64,000 nt of DNA, taken from positions 62,001-126,000 of the forward strand of contig NZ_SRLD01000002.1 of NCBI RefSeq assembly GCF_004745955.1, read 5' to 3'. A program made the position numbers and the translations under genes. Under the pieces are notes generated by a model. It made no database searches, had not been told where the DNA came from, and saw only the letters and a list, made by a program, of their open reading frames with translations. The stretch comes from Hymenobacter elongatus. GTDB lineage: Bacteria; Bacteroidota; Bacteroidia; Cytophagales; Hymenobacteraceae. How positions within the stretch are numbered: the stretch's first letter is position 1; each line of letters opens with the position of its first letter. Below are positions 1 to 8,937 of the stretch, piece after piece.

Positions 1-467
1 CCGAGCGTGAGGTAAGCAATGAGGGCCAACAGGGCCAGAATACCGCCCACAATGAGAATGGTAGACAGCGGACTACGGGCCGGCGCTACGTACACGGCAT
101 CTTCCTCCTCTTGCGGTACGGTTTCGGCCGCTTCATAAGCCCCGGCAGCAGCACTCGGCGACGCATCCGGCCGCCCCGATTCGCGCGGGTGACTGAATGT
201 ATCGGAAGGCGCGGCTGGCGGCACCCACGCCGGAGCAGGGGGCGTAGGGCGCGGCAAAATGGGCGGCAGCATAGGATCTTCGACCGGCGCGCTGGCCGTA
301 GCCTCGGGTATGGCTGGCGCGGACGGCGCGGCAACTACGGGCGGCGTTTGCTCGCTAAACAGCAGCTTGCGCTTGAGCGTCTCAAACTCGGCGGGCGTAA
401 TAGTACCGGCATCCAGCCACTCTTTGAGCTGGCGAAGGGTATCGAGGGGCGAAGGGTCTTTTTCCAT
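1..467 (-). CDS. SHOCT-domain membrane protein, partial at left edge
   Basis: The gene runs off the left edge, so only about 155 N-terminal residues are visible; the frame is open from the ATG at 467 to base 1. Residues about 8-37 fit the SHOCT pattern (LDTLRQLKEWLDAGTIT followed by PAEFETLKRKLL), a short helical module that usually sits at protein termini and is thought to mediate oligomerisation. A Pro/Ala-rich linker follows at about 40-130, then a hydrophobic helix (STILIVGGILALLALIAYL) near 137-155 that should span the inner membrane. It begins 33 bp after the secreted coiled-coil gene and is probably the last visible gene of a three-gene minus-strand operon. Function unknown; the C-terminal part is outside the window. 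Confidence 0.75.
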   Translation of the reverse strand, partial: MEKDPSPLDTLRQLKEWLDAGTITPAEFETLKRKLLFSEQTPPVVAAPSAPAIPEATASAPVEDPMLPPILPRPTPPAPAWVPPAAPSDTFSHPRESGRPDASPSAAAGAYEAAETVPQEEEDAVYVAPARSPLSTILIVGGILALLALIAYLTL

Positions 468-500
468 AAAAATCAGCTGGGCAGGTGGTGAGCAGCTGGC

Positions 501-1229
501 TTATTTACGGTCCAGAGCCGACAGACGGTCACGGCGCTTTTGCAGCTGCACTTTGCGCAGATCCATCTGCTGGGCGTTGGTGACGAGTTTCACCGAGTCT
601 TCGCGCGACTTCAGGGCATTGCTGATGTTGGTTTGCTTTAGGGCTTCAATGCGGGCCAGGTTGCTGGTGGTGTTGGCGTCGAGGCTGGTTCTTTCTTTCT
701 CGAGGCGCTCTTTTTCCTTCTCCGCTTCCTTGAGCTGCTTCTCGGCTTCGGCAATTTTCTCTTTGTACGCTTTGAGGCGGGCTGCGCCGGCAAAGCTCTG
801 GGACATACTGCGCAGGGCCGCGAATTCGGTCGGGGTTTTGTCGGGGTTCAGAAACGTGTCGGGGCCGAAAGCCGCGAATACCGACAGCTCCGAGGTAGTA
901 TCGGAAGGCGAGGTGATGAGGGAATAGAAGTCGATTAGCTTGCCCGACACGCTGGAAGCAGGCGTTTGCTTGGCCACCAACACATCTTTTTTGCCGACGC
1001 CAAATACTCCGTCGCCTTTCAGGCGAATGTTGTAGGTATCCTTGAGCCACGACTGCCAAAAGTCGCGGGCCCAGGCGGCGGTGCCTTCTACCTGCACTTT
1101 CACCGCGGCGCGCTCCTTTTTCTCAAAATTGACGCTGCTGGTACGGGCGTCGTAGAGCTGGGCGCGGGCCTCGGAAAACGACAGCGTGGTAAGGGACACA
1201 AGCAGAAGGGCGGAAAACAGAAATTTCAT
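501..1229 (-). CDS. Secreted coiled-coil protein of unknown function
   Basis: This 242-residue protein has a clear signal peptide (MKFLFSALLLVSLTTLSFSEARA, cleaved near residue 23), so it is probably periplasmic. Residues about 25-135 look globular. Residues about 155-240 are rich in Lys, Glu, Gln and Leu with heptad-like spacing (KIAEAEKQLKEAEKEKERL) and should form a coiled coil. No catalytic motif was recognised. It lies 52 bp after the 81-aa gene and 33 bp before the SHOCT gene on the same strand, which suggests co-transcription. A structural or scaffolding role in the envelope is only a guess from the coiled coil. Confidence 0.75.
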   Translation of the reverse strand: MKFLFSALLLVSLTTLSFSEARAQLYDARTSSVNFEKKERAAVKVQVEGTAAWARDFWQSWLKDTYNIRLKGDGVFGVGKKDVLVAKQTPASSVSGKLIDFYSLITSPSDTTSELSVFAAFGPDTFLNPDKTPTEFAALRSMSQSFAGAARLKAYKEKIAEAEKQLKEAEKEKERLEKERTSLDANTTSNLARIEALKQTNISNALKSREDSVKLVTNAQQMDLRKVQLQKRRDRLSALDRK

Positions 1230-1281
1230 GGTCAGAAAATCAGGCTACTGGAAAATCGGGGAAATGGCAGGCAACAGGCCG

Positions 1282-1527
1282 TTAAATATCGTGCCGGTCG
1301 AAGGCGGCTTGCAAATCCTGGCGCATGTGGGTGAAGCGCAACACAGCAGCCGCAATAAACGCATCGTCGAGCAGGGCCCGCACATCGGCCTCACTCGTCA
1401 CATCCATTTCGCTCACCTTATAGGTTTGCTCCAGCTGACCTTTTTCGAGCTTGATGAGGTATTTCCCGTTCCAGGAAAAGAGGGTGATTTTGGCTTCCGG
1501 ATGCGGAATATCGGCAAGCTGGCGCAT
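1282..1527 (-). CDS. Small conserved-looking protein, 81 aa
   Basis: The 81-residue product starts MRQLADIPHPEAKITLFSWNG at the ATG at 1527. The frame stays open further upstream, but the upstream part reads like non-coding sequence, so the internal ATG was preferred. The protein is soluble and mixed alpha/beta, with no signal peptide or membrane helix. No family was recognised. It is the first gene of a probable minus-strand operon with the secreted coiled-coil gene (52 bp gap) and the SHOCT gene. The length and order suggest a real gene, but function cannot be assigned. Confidence 0.6.
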   Translation of the reverse strand: MRQLADIPHPEAKITLFSWNGKYLIKLEKGQLEQTYKVSEMDVTSEADVRALLDDAFIAAAVLRFTHMRQDLQAAFDRHDI

Positions 1528-1735
1528 GGCGGCGGGGGTTAGCAGTAGTTGGCCGGGCGAAGATAGGCAGCAAGGCCCAACTCCCTTCCGGCCCGCCGCT
1601 ACCGTGTCGCTACCCATGGGGCCAGCCTGGTTCCCCACCGCGTCCCTGCGTCTTATGACCACCCCTTTCCGGCTTCCGCGCCGGAGCGCCGTCAGAACGC
1701 GCTTGCCAGCACTTAGAACCTATCCGAGTAGGCTT

Positions 1736-2764
1736 TTAACGTACGGTGTGCATGATGGCGTAGAGCGAGGCGAGGGAAATGACCGCCCACAGCAGTATGG
1801 CCTGCACAAAGGGGCGCACCCCAACTGAGCGCAGCACCTGGGCCGAAAGCCCGGCCCCAATCAGGAACAACGTCAGCGTGAGGCCAATTTTGGCCAGCAT
1901 CACCGCTACCGGGGCCACGGGCCGCAAGGCGGGCACGTAGGTGTTGAGCAACATTGCGCCGATGAAGCCAAGTATAAAATACGGCAGCTTGAGCTTGGCA
2001 CCGGGGGTTTTGAACAGAAAAGCCGTGCCCAGGGCCACCGGGATTATCCAGAGGGCGCGGGCCAGCTTCACGGTGGTGGCAATCTGGAGGGCCTGGTCGC
2101 CGTAGTGGCTGGCCGCGCCCACCACCGAGCTGGTATCGTGGATGGCAATGGCGCACCAGAGGCCAAACTGGGTCTGGCTCAGGTGCAGCTCGTGACCCAG
2201 GAGCGGGAAAACGAACAGCGCCACGGAATTCAGGATAAATACCGCCCCCAGCGCCACCGACATCTGCGACTCATCGGCCTTCATAACCGGGCCCACGGCG
2301 GCAATGGCGCTGCCGCCGCAAATAGCGGTACCGCTGGCAATAAGGTGGGACGTTTTGGGGTCGAGGCGCAGCCAGCGGCCTACAAGGTAGCCCAGAACCA
2401 GAGTGCCGCAGATAGAAGCAATAGTGAACAGAATGCCTTGCCGCCCGGCCTGCACGGCCGCGTGGGCATTCATGCCAAAGCCCAGCCCGACTACCGACCA
2501 CTGCAACAGCTTACTGGTAACGCGCCGGCTTTGGGTCTGAAACGGGTTGCCGATGCCCAAAGCTACCACTAGCCCCAGCAGCAGCGCCAGCGGCGGCGAC
2601 CCTAGCGGTGACACGCATACCAGCAGCGCCAAGCCAAAAATCAGCTTCTGGGGCGTAAGGCTAACTCCCATTACCACCAGCGGCTGCCTCAGAAAAGCCG
2701 AAAAGGCACTGCGGGAATCTTCGGGCTGCGAGAGTACGGGGGGAGAATGGGGGGAAACTTTCAT
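1736..2764 (-). CDS. YeiH-family putative sulfate/sulfite exporter
   Basis: A 342-residue integral membrane protein with about ten hydrophobic helices, matching the YeiH / conserved hypothetical 698 family (PF03601). Typical features are the conserved ATG-SAIAAVGP region (SGTAICGGSAIAAVGPVMKA) and the IAIHDTSSVVGAA loop. The ATG at 2764 (MKVSPHSPPVLSQ) was chosen over an upstream start at 2842, because that extension would overlap the palindromic regulatory boxes. It follows a LysR gene by 93 bp on the same strand. In enterobacteria, YeiH sits beside the LysR regulator YeiE, so the pairing supports the assignment; transport of sulfite or sulfate is inferred from family knowledge, not visible in the sequence. 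Confidence 0.88.
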   Translation of the reverse strand: MKVSPHSPPVLSQPEDSRSAFSAFLRQPLVVMGVSLTPQKLIFGLALLVCVSPLGSPPLALLLGLVVALGIGNPFQTQSRRVTSKLLQWSVVGLGFGMNAHAAVQAGRQGILFTIASICGTLVLGYLVGRWLRLDPKTSHLIASGTAICGGSAIAAVGPVMKADESQMSVALGAVFILNSVALFVFPLLGHELHLSQTQFGLWCAIAIHDTSSVVGAASHYGDQALQIATTVKLARALWIIPVALGTAFLFKTPGAKLKLPYFILGFIGAMLLNTYVPALRPVAPVAVMLAKIGLTLTLFLIGAGLSAQVLRSVGVRPFVQAILLWAVISLASLYAIMHTVR

Positions 2765-2817
2765 GGGCGGAGCAGCAGCAACAACTACCCCAAAAGTACG
2801 CTGACCTCTCTCCTTTC

Positions 2818-2837
2818 GATAATCAAAATTGATTATC
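2818..2837. promoter_or_regulatory. Palindrome, candidate LysR box 1 (yeiH promoter)
   Basis: Arms GATAATCAA and TTGATTATC are perfect 9-bp inverted repeats with a 2-bp spacer. The site contains the LysR signature T-N11-A. It lies between the LysR stop and the yeiH-like start, 54 bp upstream of the yeiH ATG, where a LysR dimer could control the exporter. Confidence 0.6.
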
Positions 2838-2841
2838 ACCA

Positions 2842-2856
2842 ATAACTTAAAGTTAT
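2842..2856. promoter_or_regulatory. Palindrome, candidate LysR box 2
   Basis: ATAACTTAAAGTTAT is a perfect 7-bp inverted repeat around one central base and also fits T-N11-A. It is 4 bp from box 1, directly behind the LysR stop codon. Two adjacent dimer sites are the usual arrangement for a LysR tetramer. Confidence 0.6.
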
Positions 2857-2857
2857 A

Positions 2858-3760
2858 CTACTCGATAGTGAACTCCTGCTGCGCATACAGTAAAAACCGG
2901 CGGGCCGGCAGCGCCAACGGCTGGCCCTGCAGCCAGACGGCCTCAAACTGCCGCGTCAGAGACAGGTTTTCCACGGCCACTATTTCCAGGCGGCCCGCTG
3001 CCACTTCTTTGTATAAGGCCCGCTTCGACACAAACCCCAGGCAACTTGCCGCCGCCTCCAGATACGACTTGATGGCCTCTGTGTTGTCGAGATATAGCGC
3101 TACCTGCAAGTCGGAAATCTTGGCTTTGTGGGCCCGCAGCGCGAATTCCAATACCTCCAGTGTGCCCGAGCCCCGCTCCCGCAGCACCAACGGGTGATGC
3201 AGCGCTTCGGTCAGCGGCATGGGCTCGCTGGGGGGGCCAGCATCGGTGGCGCGGCGTACGGCCACTACCTCATCATCCAGCAAGGGCTCGTAGTGTAAGT
3301 CGCGGTTTTTTACCTGGCCTTCCACGAAACCCAGATCGATGTGGCCGTGGAGCAGGGCCTCGGCAATCTGCTCGGAGTTGCCATTGTAGAGCGTCAACTC
3401 AACGTGGGGGTAGCGGGCCTGAAAACCGGGCAGAATAGGTGGCAGCACGTATTGGGCCAGCGTGGTGCTGGCGCCCAGCCGCAAGCGACCGGCCGCTTCG
3501 GCGTGCAGCCCGTGCAGCTGATCGGTGAGCTGCTGGTGCAGCACTTCCACGGCATCGGCGTGCACTAGCAGCAGGCGGCCGGCCTCGGTGAGGCTGACCC
3601 GATTGCCACGCCGCTCAAACAGCCGCTGCCCGTAGCTGCGCTCCAGCTCCCGAATATGCTTGGTAATGGCGGGCTGGGTAACGAATAGCTCCTGGGCCGC
3701 TTTGGTGAAGCTCAGGTGGCGGGCCACCGACTGAAAGACGCGCAGACGAAAATCGGGCAT
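2858..3760 (-). CDS. LysR-family transcriptional regulator (YeiE-like)
   Basis: The 300-residue protein has the normal LysR length. Residues 1-60 form the winged HTH (MPDFRLRVFQSVARHLSFTK, then AAQELFVTQPAITKHIRELE), and residues about 90-295 form the periplasmic-binding-protein-like effector domain (RLRLGASTTLAQYVLPPILP). The ATG at 3760 was chosen because it starts exactly at the LysR N-terminus; longer forms add low-complexity sequence. It lies upstream of the YeiH-like exporter on the same strand, with two LysR-like palindromes between. The likely role is to control the exporter in response to a sulfur anion; the effector is inferred from the YeiE-YeiH pairing. Confidence 0.9.
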   Translation of the reverse strand: MPDFRLRVFQSVARHLSFTKAAQELFVTQPAITKHIRELERSYGQRLFERRGNRVSLTEAGRLLLVHADAVEVLHQQLTDQLHGLHAEAAGRLRLGASTTLAQYVLPPILPGFQARYPHVELTLYNGNSEQIAEALLHGHIDLGFVEGQVKNRDLHYEPLLDDEVVAVRRATDAGPPSEPMPLTEALHHPLVLRERGSGTLEVLEFALRAHKAKISDLQVALYLDNTEAIKSYLEAAASCLGFVSKRALYKEVAAGRLEIVAVENLSLTRQFEAVWLQGQPLALPARRFLLYAQQEFTIE

Positions 3761-3881
3761 GAACGCAAGGTAACGCGCCCGGCGGTTTGGGCGGGCAGAG
3801 CCGCTAAATAAACGAGGCCGGCCACCGAGTAGGCAGAGTTTCTCTACCTTTCCTGAGCAATCCTTTTTTCTGCCTTTTTCC

Positions 3882-5936
3882 ATGACAAAACCACTCCTGA
3901 CCGCGCTGGCGCTGCTCCCCCTGGCCACCGCAGCCCAACAAAATACCCTCACGCCGGAGAAACTCTGGCAGCTCGGCCGCCTGGGCGAAATGCAGGTATC
4001 GCCGGATCAGAAAACGGTGGCTTTTACCGTAACCCGCTACAGCCTGGGCGATAACAAAGGCAGCGCCGATATCTACCTGGTGCCCGTGGCGGGAGGGACC
4101 GTGCGGCAGCTTACCAACACGCCTGCCTCGGAAAATACGCTCAACTGGCGGCCCGACGGCAAGCTGACGTTCCTCTCGGGGGAGAGCGGCACCGACCAGC
4201 TCTACGTGATAGGCGCTGATGGCTCGGGCAAGCAGAAGCTCAGCGAGTTTGCCGACGAAGGACTATCGAACCTGAAATACGCACCCAAAGGCAATTTTAT
4301 TCTCTACACCCAGGACGTGAAAACGGGTAAAGAGGTGAAGGATTGGTATCCGGACCTGCCCAAGGCCGATGCCCGCCTTATCGATGACCTCAACTACCGG
4401 CATTGGAACGTGTGGGACGACTACAAAGCCACCCACGTCTTTTTCCAGCCCGTGGGGGCCGATGGCAAGCCCACCGGCTACGGTAAGGATGCCATGGCCG
4501 GGGAGAAGTTTGACGCGCCCCTGCAGCCGCTGGCGGGCTCCGAGCAGCTGGCTTTCTCGCCCGATGGCTACTCGGTGGCGTACACCTCGCGCAAGCTCAC
4601 GGGCAAGGCCGAAGCCGAAAGCACCAACTCCGATATCTACCTCTACACTATTCGGGATGGCAAAACCGAGAACCTGAGTCTGGGTCTGGAGGGCTACGAT
4701 ACGGAGCCGGCCTTCTCGCCCGACGGCACCAAAATAGCGTGGCTACACATGGCCACGCCGGGCTTTGAGGCCGACCGCAACGGCATCGTGGTGTACGACT
4801 TTAAAACCAAAAAGCGCGAGGACATCACCAAGGACTCCGAGCAGACGGCGGGTAATATCCGGTGGAGCGCCGATAGCAAAACCATTTATTTCAACGGCGT
4901 TTTACAGGGTACCGACCAGATCTTCGCCGTGCCGGGCAAGGGCGGCAACATTCGGCAGCTCACGAAGGGCGCGCAAAACTACAACGCCTTCGAGCTGGCG
5001 GGGCCCACGACGGCCATAGCCAACAAAACAACCATCAGCAGCCCGGCCGACCTGGTACGGGTGGACCTGAAGACCGGTAAGGAAACGCCCCTTACGACCA
5101 TCAACCGCGAGGAGCTGGCTGGTGTGACGATGGGCAAAGTGGAAAACCGCCGCGTAACGACCACCGACGGCAAGCAGATGCAGGTCTACGTCATTTACCC
5201 GCCCGACTTCGACCCCAGCAAGAAGTATCCGACCCTACTCTACTGCCAGGGTGGCCCGCAAAGCCCGATTACGCAGAGCTTTTCTTACCGCTGGAATTTT
5301 CAGCTCATGGCCGCCAACGGCTACATCATCGTGGCCCCCAACCGGCGCGGCCTGCCCGGCTTCGGCACCGAGTGGAACAACAGCATTTCGGGCGACTGGG
5401 GCGGCCAGCCTATCCGCGACTACCTCTCCGCTATTGATGCCGTAAGCAAGGAGCCGTTTGTAGACAAGGACCGGCGCGGCTGCGTAGGTGCCAGCTACGG
5501 CGGTTACTCGGTCTACTACCTGGCTGGTAAGCATGAGGGCCGCTTCAAAACCTTCATTGCTCATGCCGGCCTCTACAACCTGACCAGCTGGTATCCGAGC
5601 ACCGAGGAAATGTTCTTCGCCAAGCACGATATCGGAGCCGCGCCCTGGGATGCTACCCCGCACAAAAGCTACACCGACTTCAACCCCCAGAAGTTCGTTG
5701 GCCAGTGGGACACCCCGATTCTGGTGATTCACGGCGGCAAAGACTTCCGCGTGCCCGAAGGCCAGGGCATGGAGGCCTTCGGCACGGCCCAGCTGCGCGG
5801 CATTCCGAGTCGCTTCCTGTATTTTCCCAACGAGGGCCACTGGATTCAGAAGCCCCAGAACGCGGTGCTCTGGCAGCGCGTGTTTTTCGACTGGCTGGGC
5901 CGCAGCCTGAAGCCCGAGACCCAAGCGGTGAAGTAA
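3882..5936 (+). CDS. Secreted S9 family peptidase (prolyl oligopeptidase / DPP-like)
   Basis: The 684-residue protein begins with a signal peptide (MTKPLLTALALLPLATAAQQ) and should act in the periplasm. The N-terminal two thirds form a beta-propeller of TolB/DPP-type repeats (SPDQKTVAFTVTRYS; FSPDGTKIAWLHM). The C-terminal alpha/beta-hydrolase domain has the full triad: Ser538 in GASYGG, Asp621 in HGGKDFRVP and His653 in NEGHW. It cleaves peptides, probably dipeptides or oligopeptides for amino-acid uptake. It is divergent from the LysR gene (121 bp apart) and is followed by a strong terminator, so it is likely monocistronic. Confidence 0.93.
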   Translation: MTKPLLTALALLPLATAAQQNTLTPEKLWQLGRLGEMQVSPDQKTVAFTVTRYSLGDNKGSADIYLVPVAGGTVRQLTNTPASENTLNWRPDGKLTFLSGESGTDQLYVIGADGSGKQKLSEFADEGLSNLKYAPKGNFILYTQDVKTGKEVKDWYPDLPKADARLIDDLNYRHWNVWDDYKATHVFFQPVGADGKPTGYGKDAMAGEKFDAPLQPLAGSEQLAFSPDGYSVAYTSRKLTGKAEAESTNSDIYLYTIRDGKTENLSLGLEGYDTEPAFSPDGTKIAWLHMATPGFEADRNGIVVYDFKTKKREDITKDSEQTAGNIRWSADSKTIYFNGVLQGTDQIFAVPGKGGNIRQLTKGAQNYNAFELAGPTTAIANKTTISSPADLVRVDLKTGKETPLTTINREELAGVTMGKVENRRVTTTDGKQMQVYVIYPPDFDPSKKYPTLLYCQGGPQSPITQSFSYRWNFQLMAANGYIIVAPNRRGLPGFGTEWNNSISGDWGGQPIRDYLSAIDAVSKEPFVDKDRRGCVGASYGGYSVYYLAGKHEGRFKTFIAHAGLYNLTSWYPSTEEMFFAKHDIGAAPWDATPHKSYTDFNPQKFVGQWDTPILVIHGGKDFRVPEGQGMEAFGTAQLRGIPSRFLYFPNEGHWIQKPQNAVLWQRVFFDWLGRSLKPETQAVK

Positions 5937-5954
5937 CGTAGGCACTGCTTTTCC

Positions 5955-5990
5955 AACGCTCATCTTCCGCGTGAAGGTGAGCGTTTTTTT
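5955..5990 (+). terminator. Rho-independent terminator of the S9 peptidase gene
   Basis: Arms AACGCTCATCTTC and GAAGGTGAGCGTT (13 bp, one G-U pair) enclose a 5-bp loop, followed by seven T. It lies 18 bp after the stop codon. Confidence 0.85.
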
Positions 5991-6101
5991 GGCGGCTGTT
6001 GCCTGCAGCCGGGTATGATGCGCCGCTGCGCTGGTCAGCAAAAATGCATTATACAGCCATTCTGTTGTAAGTTTAGTCGTCGCTATCCTAGCCGCTCCGC
6101 T

Positions 6102-8033
6102 GTGCTCCTTCGCTTATTCACTCTGTGTATCCTGTTATGGGGCGTATCGCTGCCCGCTCTGGCCCAGCCGGAGCTGCCGGAGCTGCCGCAAGCAATGCTC
6201 GATACACTGTATTTGGAGGGTGAAAATCATACGCACGTTTCGGAAGCCTACCGCTACTACACCGAGCCGTTTTCGGTGGCCCCGAGCCCGGAGCGGGCCG
6301 ATAGTCTCTGGCGGGCCGGGGCTTTCCAAACCGGCGTCTGGCACCGGGCGCTCAACCTGGGCTTTCTGCACCAGCGCGTCTGGCTGCGCATCGCCGTGGC
6401 CAACACCTCGCCCCAGCGCAGCCGCTACGTCTGGAGCATTTATAACTTCACCGACAGCGCCACGCTGTATTCCCGCACCCAGCCCGGCGGGCCGTTTCGC
6501 CAGGTAGCTTCCAGCTCGTGGGCGCTGGCCAGCCAACGCACGTTTCCGAGTCGCGCCGTGGGGCTGCCATTTGTGCTCGAAGCCGGGCAGCGCGCGGTGC
6601 TCTACCTGCGCGTCGACCACTATGCCGGGGCGCTGTACTTGCCCACCTACATCGAAACTACCGAGCAGTCGTTGGCCGCGGAGGTTGAAGCGCCCTTTGT
6701 CCGCCACTGGATCTGGCTGCTGGGTTTCTACGTGAGCAGCGCCTTTTTCAACCTGGTGCTCTTCGCCTTCCTGCGCGACCGTATCCACATCTGGTACGTG
6801 CTCTACGTGCTGTGCGTCACGCTTTTCCTGCTCATGGAAGACGGCTTTGACGCCTGGGTGCTGCCGGCGGGCTTCTACCGCCTCATCTGGTCGGTGGGGC
6901 AGTTTAACCTGATGCTGCTGGCAGCGGCCTGCGGAGTCCGGATTATGCAGCTGTTTCTGCGCCTGCGGGCCGGGTGGCCACGCCTCTACCGCGCCGGCAA
7001 CTGGATTGCCGGTACGGCTGTGGTTTTTGTGGGCGTGTATGCCGTGGTATTTCCGCTGGCTATCCGGGCGGGCATCACCTATCCCGCCGTGCTGAACGCG
7101 GCGCGGGAGGCGCTGCTGCTGCTGGTATTTGCCTACGGCTGGGTGGTGCTGCTCAATGTGCTGCTCTCGCGCCGCCGCCAGCTGGCGGCCTACTACGCCC
7201 TTACCTATCTTTTCTTCTTTATTGGGTTCATACTTTTCTGGCTCAATCATCTGGGCCTGACCAACTTCAGCCTCGTGAAACCCAACGCGCTGGCCTGGGG
7301 CCTGGTGCTGGAGCTGGTCGTGCTCAGTGCCCTGCTTACGGGGCGTTTTCGTCACACGCTACGCCAGAATGAGAAGCTGCGCATTCGGCAGCTGCGCCAG
7401 CGCAATGCCCAAAGCGCCCGCCTCATTGCGGCCCAGGAAGAAGAGCGGGTACAGCTCGCCCGCGAGCTGCACGACGCGCTGGGCCCCAACCTGGCCGCCC
7501 TGCACATGGCCTGGCAAGGCCCGGCTATGCGCGAGGCGCTGGCCAGCTCGGCCGCAGCCATGGCCGTGGCGCATCATACCGAGCTCCTGCTCCGCCACCT
7601 GCGCGACGAGGTGCGCACCTACAGCCACACGCTACTACCGGTGCAGCCGGGCGCGGGCACACTGGCCGAATCGGTGGCGGCGCTCGGCGAGCTGCACAAT
7701 ATGTATGGCAACCCAACGGTACGCACCTATTGTGGAGCTGGCCTCGAACAGCTCGCCGCCTCCATACAGCAGGCCGCCTACCGCATTGCGGCCGAGCTGC
7801 TGAACAACGCCATCCGCCACTCCCGGGCCACCGAAGTGTCGGTGCAACTGCTGCGCCACCCGGCCGAGCTGGAGATATTGGTGGAGGACAATGGCCAGGG
7901 ATTCGCCGAACCCACCGCTGGCAGCGGCATTGGTCTGCGGGGCGTGCGGGCGCGCACCGACTACCTGCGGGGCCAGGTCTACATCGACAGCTCACCCCAC
8001 GGCACGAGCATCGTGGTACGAATACCCTGCTGA
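6102..8033 (+). CDS. 7TM-DISM sensor histidine kinase
   Basis: A GTG at 6102 gives a compact signal peptide (VLLRLFTLCILLWGVSLPALA) and a 643-residue protein; an ATG at 6015 in the same frame would add 29 poorly coding residues. Order: 7TMR-DISM extracellular beta-sandwich (about 25-190), seven transmembrane helices (about 200-415), a HisKA_3 dimerisation helix with the phospho-acceptor His457 in ARELHDALG, and a HATPase domain with N box (AAELLNNAIRHS), G1 (EDNGQGF) and G2 (GSGIGLRGV). It senses an unknown ligand outside the inner membrane and phosphorylates the NarL-type regulator 33 bp downstream. Confidence 0.9.
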   Translation: MLLRLFTLCILLWGVSLPALAQPELPELPQAMLDTLYLEGENHTHVSEAYRYYTEPFSVAPSPERADSLWRAGAFQTGVWHRALNLGFLHQRVWLRIAVANTSPQRSRYVWSIYNFTDSATLYSRTQPGGPFRQVASSSWALASQRTFPSRAVGLPFVLEAGQRAVLYLRVDHYAGALYLPTYIETTEQSLAAEVEAPFVRHWIWLLGFYVSSAFFNLVLFAFLRDRIHIWYVLYVLCVTLFLLMEDGFDAWVLPAGFYRLIWSVGQFNLMLLAAACGVRIMQLFLRLRAGWPRLYRAGNWIAGTAVVFVGVYAVVFPLAIRAGITYPAVLNAAREALLLLVFAYGWVVLLNVLLSRRRQLAAYYALTYLFFFIGFILFWLNHLGLTNFSLVKPNALAWGLVLELVVLSALLTGRFRHTLRQNEKLRIRQLRQRNAQSARLIAAQEEERVQLARELHDALGPNLAALHMAWQGPAMREALASSAAAMAVAHHTELLLRHLRDEVRTYSHTLLPVQPGAGTLAESVAALGELHNMYGNPTVRTYCGAGLEQLAASIQQAAYRIAAELLNNAIRHSRATEVSVQLLRHPAELEILVEDNGQGFAEPTAGSGIGLRGVRARTDYLRGQVYIDSSPHGTSIVVRIPC

Positions 8034-8066
8034 AAACTTTGCGCTAACAATTCTCCCCGTTTTCTT

Positions 8067-8723
8067 ATGCCTATGTCCTCCGCTCCGTGCCGCCTGCTTA
8101 TCGTCGACGATCATCTGATGCTTACCCAAAGTCTGGCGCTGCTGCTGGCGGGGCACGCTGATATGACGGTGGTAGCACAGCTGGCCTCGGGCGCGGAATT
8201 ACTGCGTTGGCTGGCGGCGGCTCTGGTGCCAGTGCCCGCCGATGTGCTGCTGCTCGACCTGCACCTGCCCGTTCCCGACGGCCTTACGCTGCTGCCCATT
8301 GTGCAGCAGCAGCACCCCCAGCTACGGGTTCTGGTCTTTAGCACAGCAGCGGCTCCCGACCTGATTGAGCGCGTGGCGGCGGCAGGTGCGGCGGGGTTCC
8401 TGCCCAAATCGGCGGATGCCGGGCAGCTGCTGGCAGCCATCCGGAGTGTGCATGCGGGCGAAAAGGTATTTCCACTGCTGGCCCGGCCAGTTGCGCCCGG
8501 CGGCATTGAGGCCACGGAACCCCTGCTGCGCCTGCACCGACTGTCGCCACGGGAGCGGGAGGTGGTGGGCCTGATTCGGACGGGCCTCACGACACGCGAC
8601 ATTGCCGACCGGCTCTCCCTATCCGAATTCACGGTGGGCACCCACCGCCGCAACATCATGCACAAGCTGGAACTGCCCAACATGGCCGCCCTGCTACAGT
8701 TTGCCTTCGACCACGGCCTGTGA
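8067..8723 (+). CDS. NarL/LuxR-type response regulator
   Basis: The 218-residue protein has an N-terminal receiver domain (about 8-130) with the acidic pair in LLIVDDH, phospho-acceptor Asp64 in LLLDLHLP and Lys in FLPKSAD. A LuxR-type HTH follows at about 150-215 (LSPREREVVGLIRTGLTTRDIA, split here as RLSPREREVV and TTRDIADRLSLSEFTVGTH). It follows the histidine kinase by 33 bp on the same strand and should be its cognate partner. The target genes are not evident in the window. Confidence 0.92.
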   Translation: MPMSSAPCRLLIVDDHLMLTQSLALLLAGHADMTVVAQLASGAELLRWLAAALVPVPADVLLLDLHLPVPDGLTLLPIVQQQHPQLRVLVFSTAAAPDLIERVAAAGAAGFLPKSADAGQLLAAIRSVHAGEKVFPLLARPVAPGGIEATEPLLRLHRLSPREREVVGLIRTGLTTRDIADRLSLSEFTVGTHRRNIMHKLELPNMAALLQFAFDHGL

Positions 8724-8858
8724 AAAAGCAGCCGATGCTGGACGAAAAGCCAAGTTAAGAATGCTGATTTCCGGGTCCTGCTTGACTTGGCGTGTGCTTG
8801 TCGCAGCATGACGTGGAAATGGCAGTAACTGAAAACGCTGATTTGGCACACAAAGACT

Positions 8859-8896
8859 GTCATGCTTCATCTGGTATCCGCTTGCCGAAGCATGAC
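8859..8896. repeat. Small inverted repeat, degenerate member of the palindromic repeat family
   Basis: Arms GTCATGCTTC and GAAGCATGAC are perfect 10-bp inverted repeats around an 18-bp loop. A third half-copy, GCAGCATGACGT, lies at about 8803-8814. The GTCATG/CATGACG ends match those of the longer palindromes at 25.3 and 51.4 kb. It sits between convergent genes (regulator stop 8723, FUSC stop 8938); no other feature was seen in this gap. Confidence 0.6.
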
Positions 8897-8937
8897 GTCC
8901 GACAGACTTCCTAAACAGCTTCATTGTTACCTACACA

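Noticed and set aside
6135..7355. 406-codon open frame on the minus strand
   Set aside because: Antisense to the 7TM histidine kinase; its composition is typical of shadow frames.
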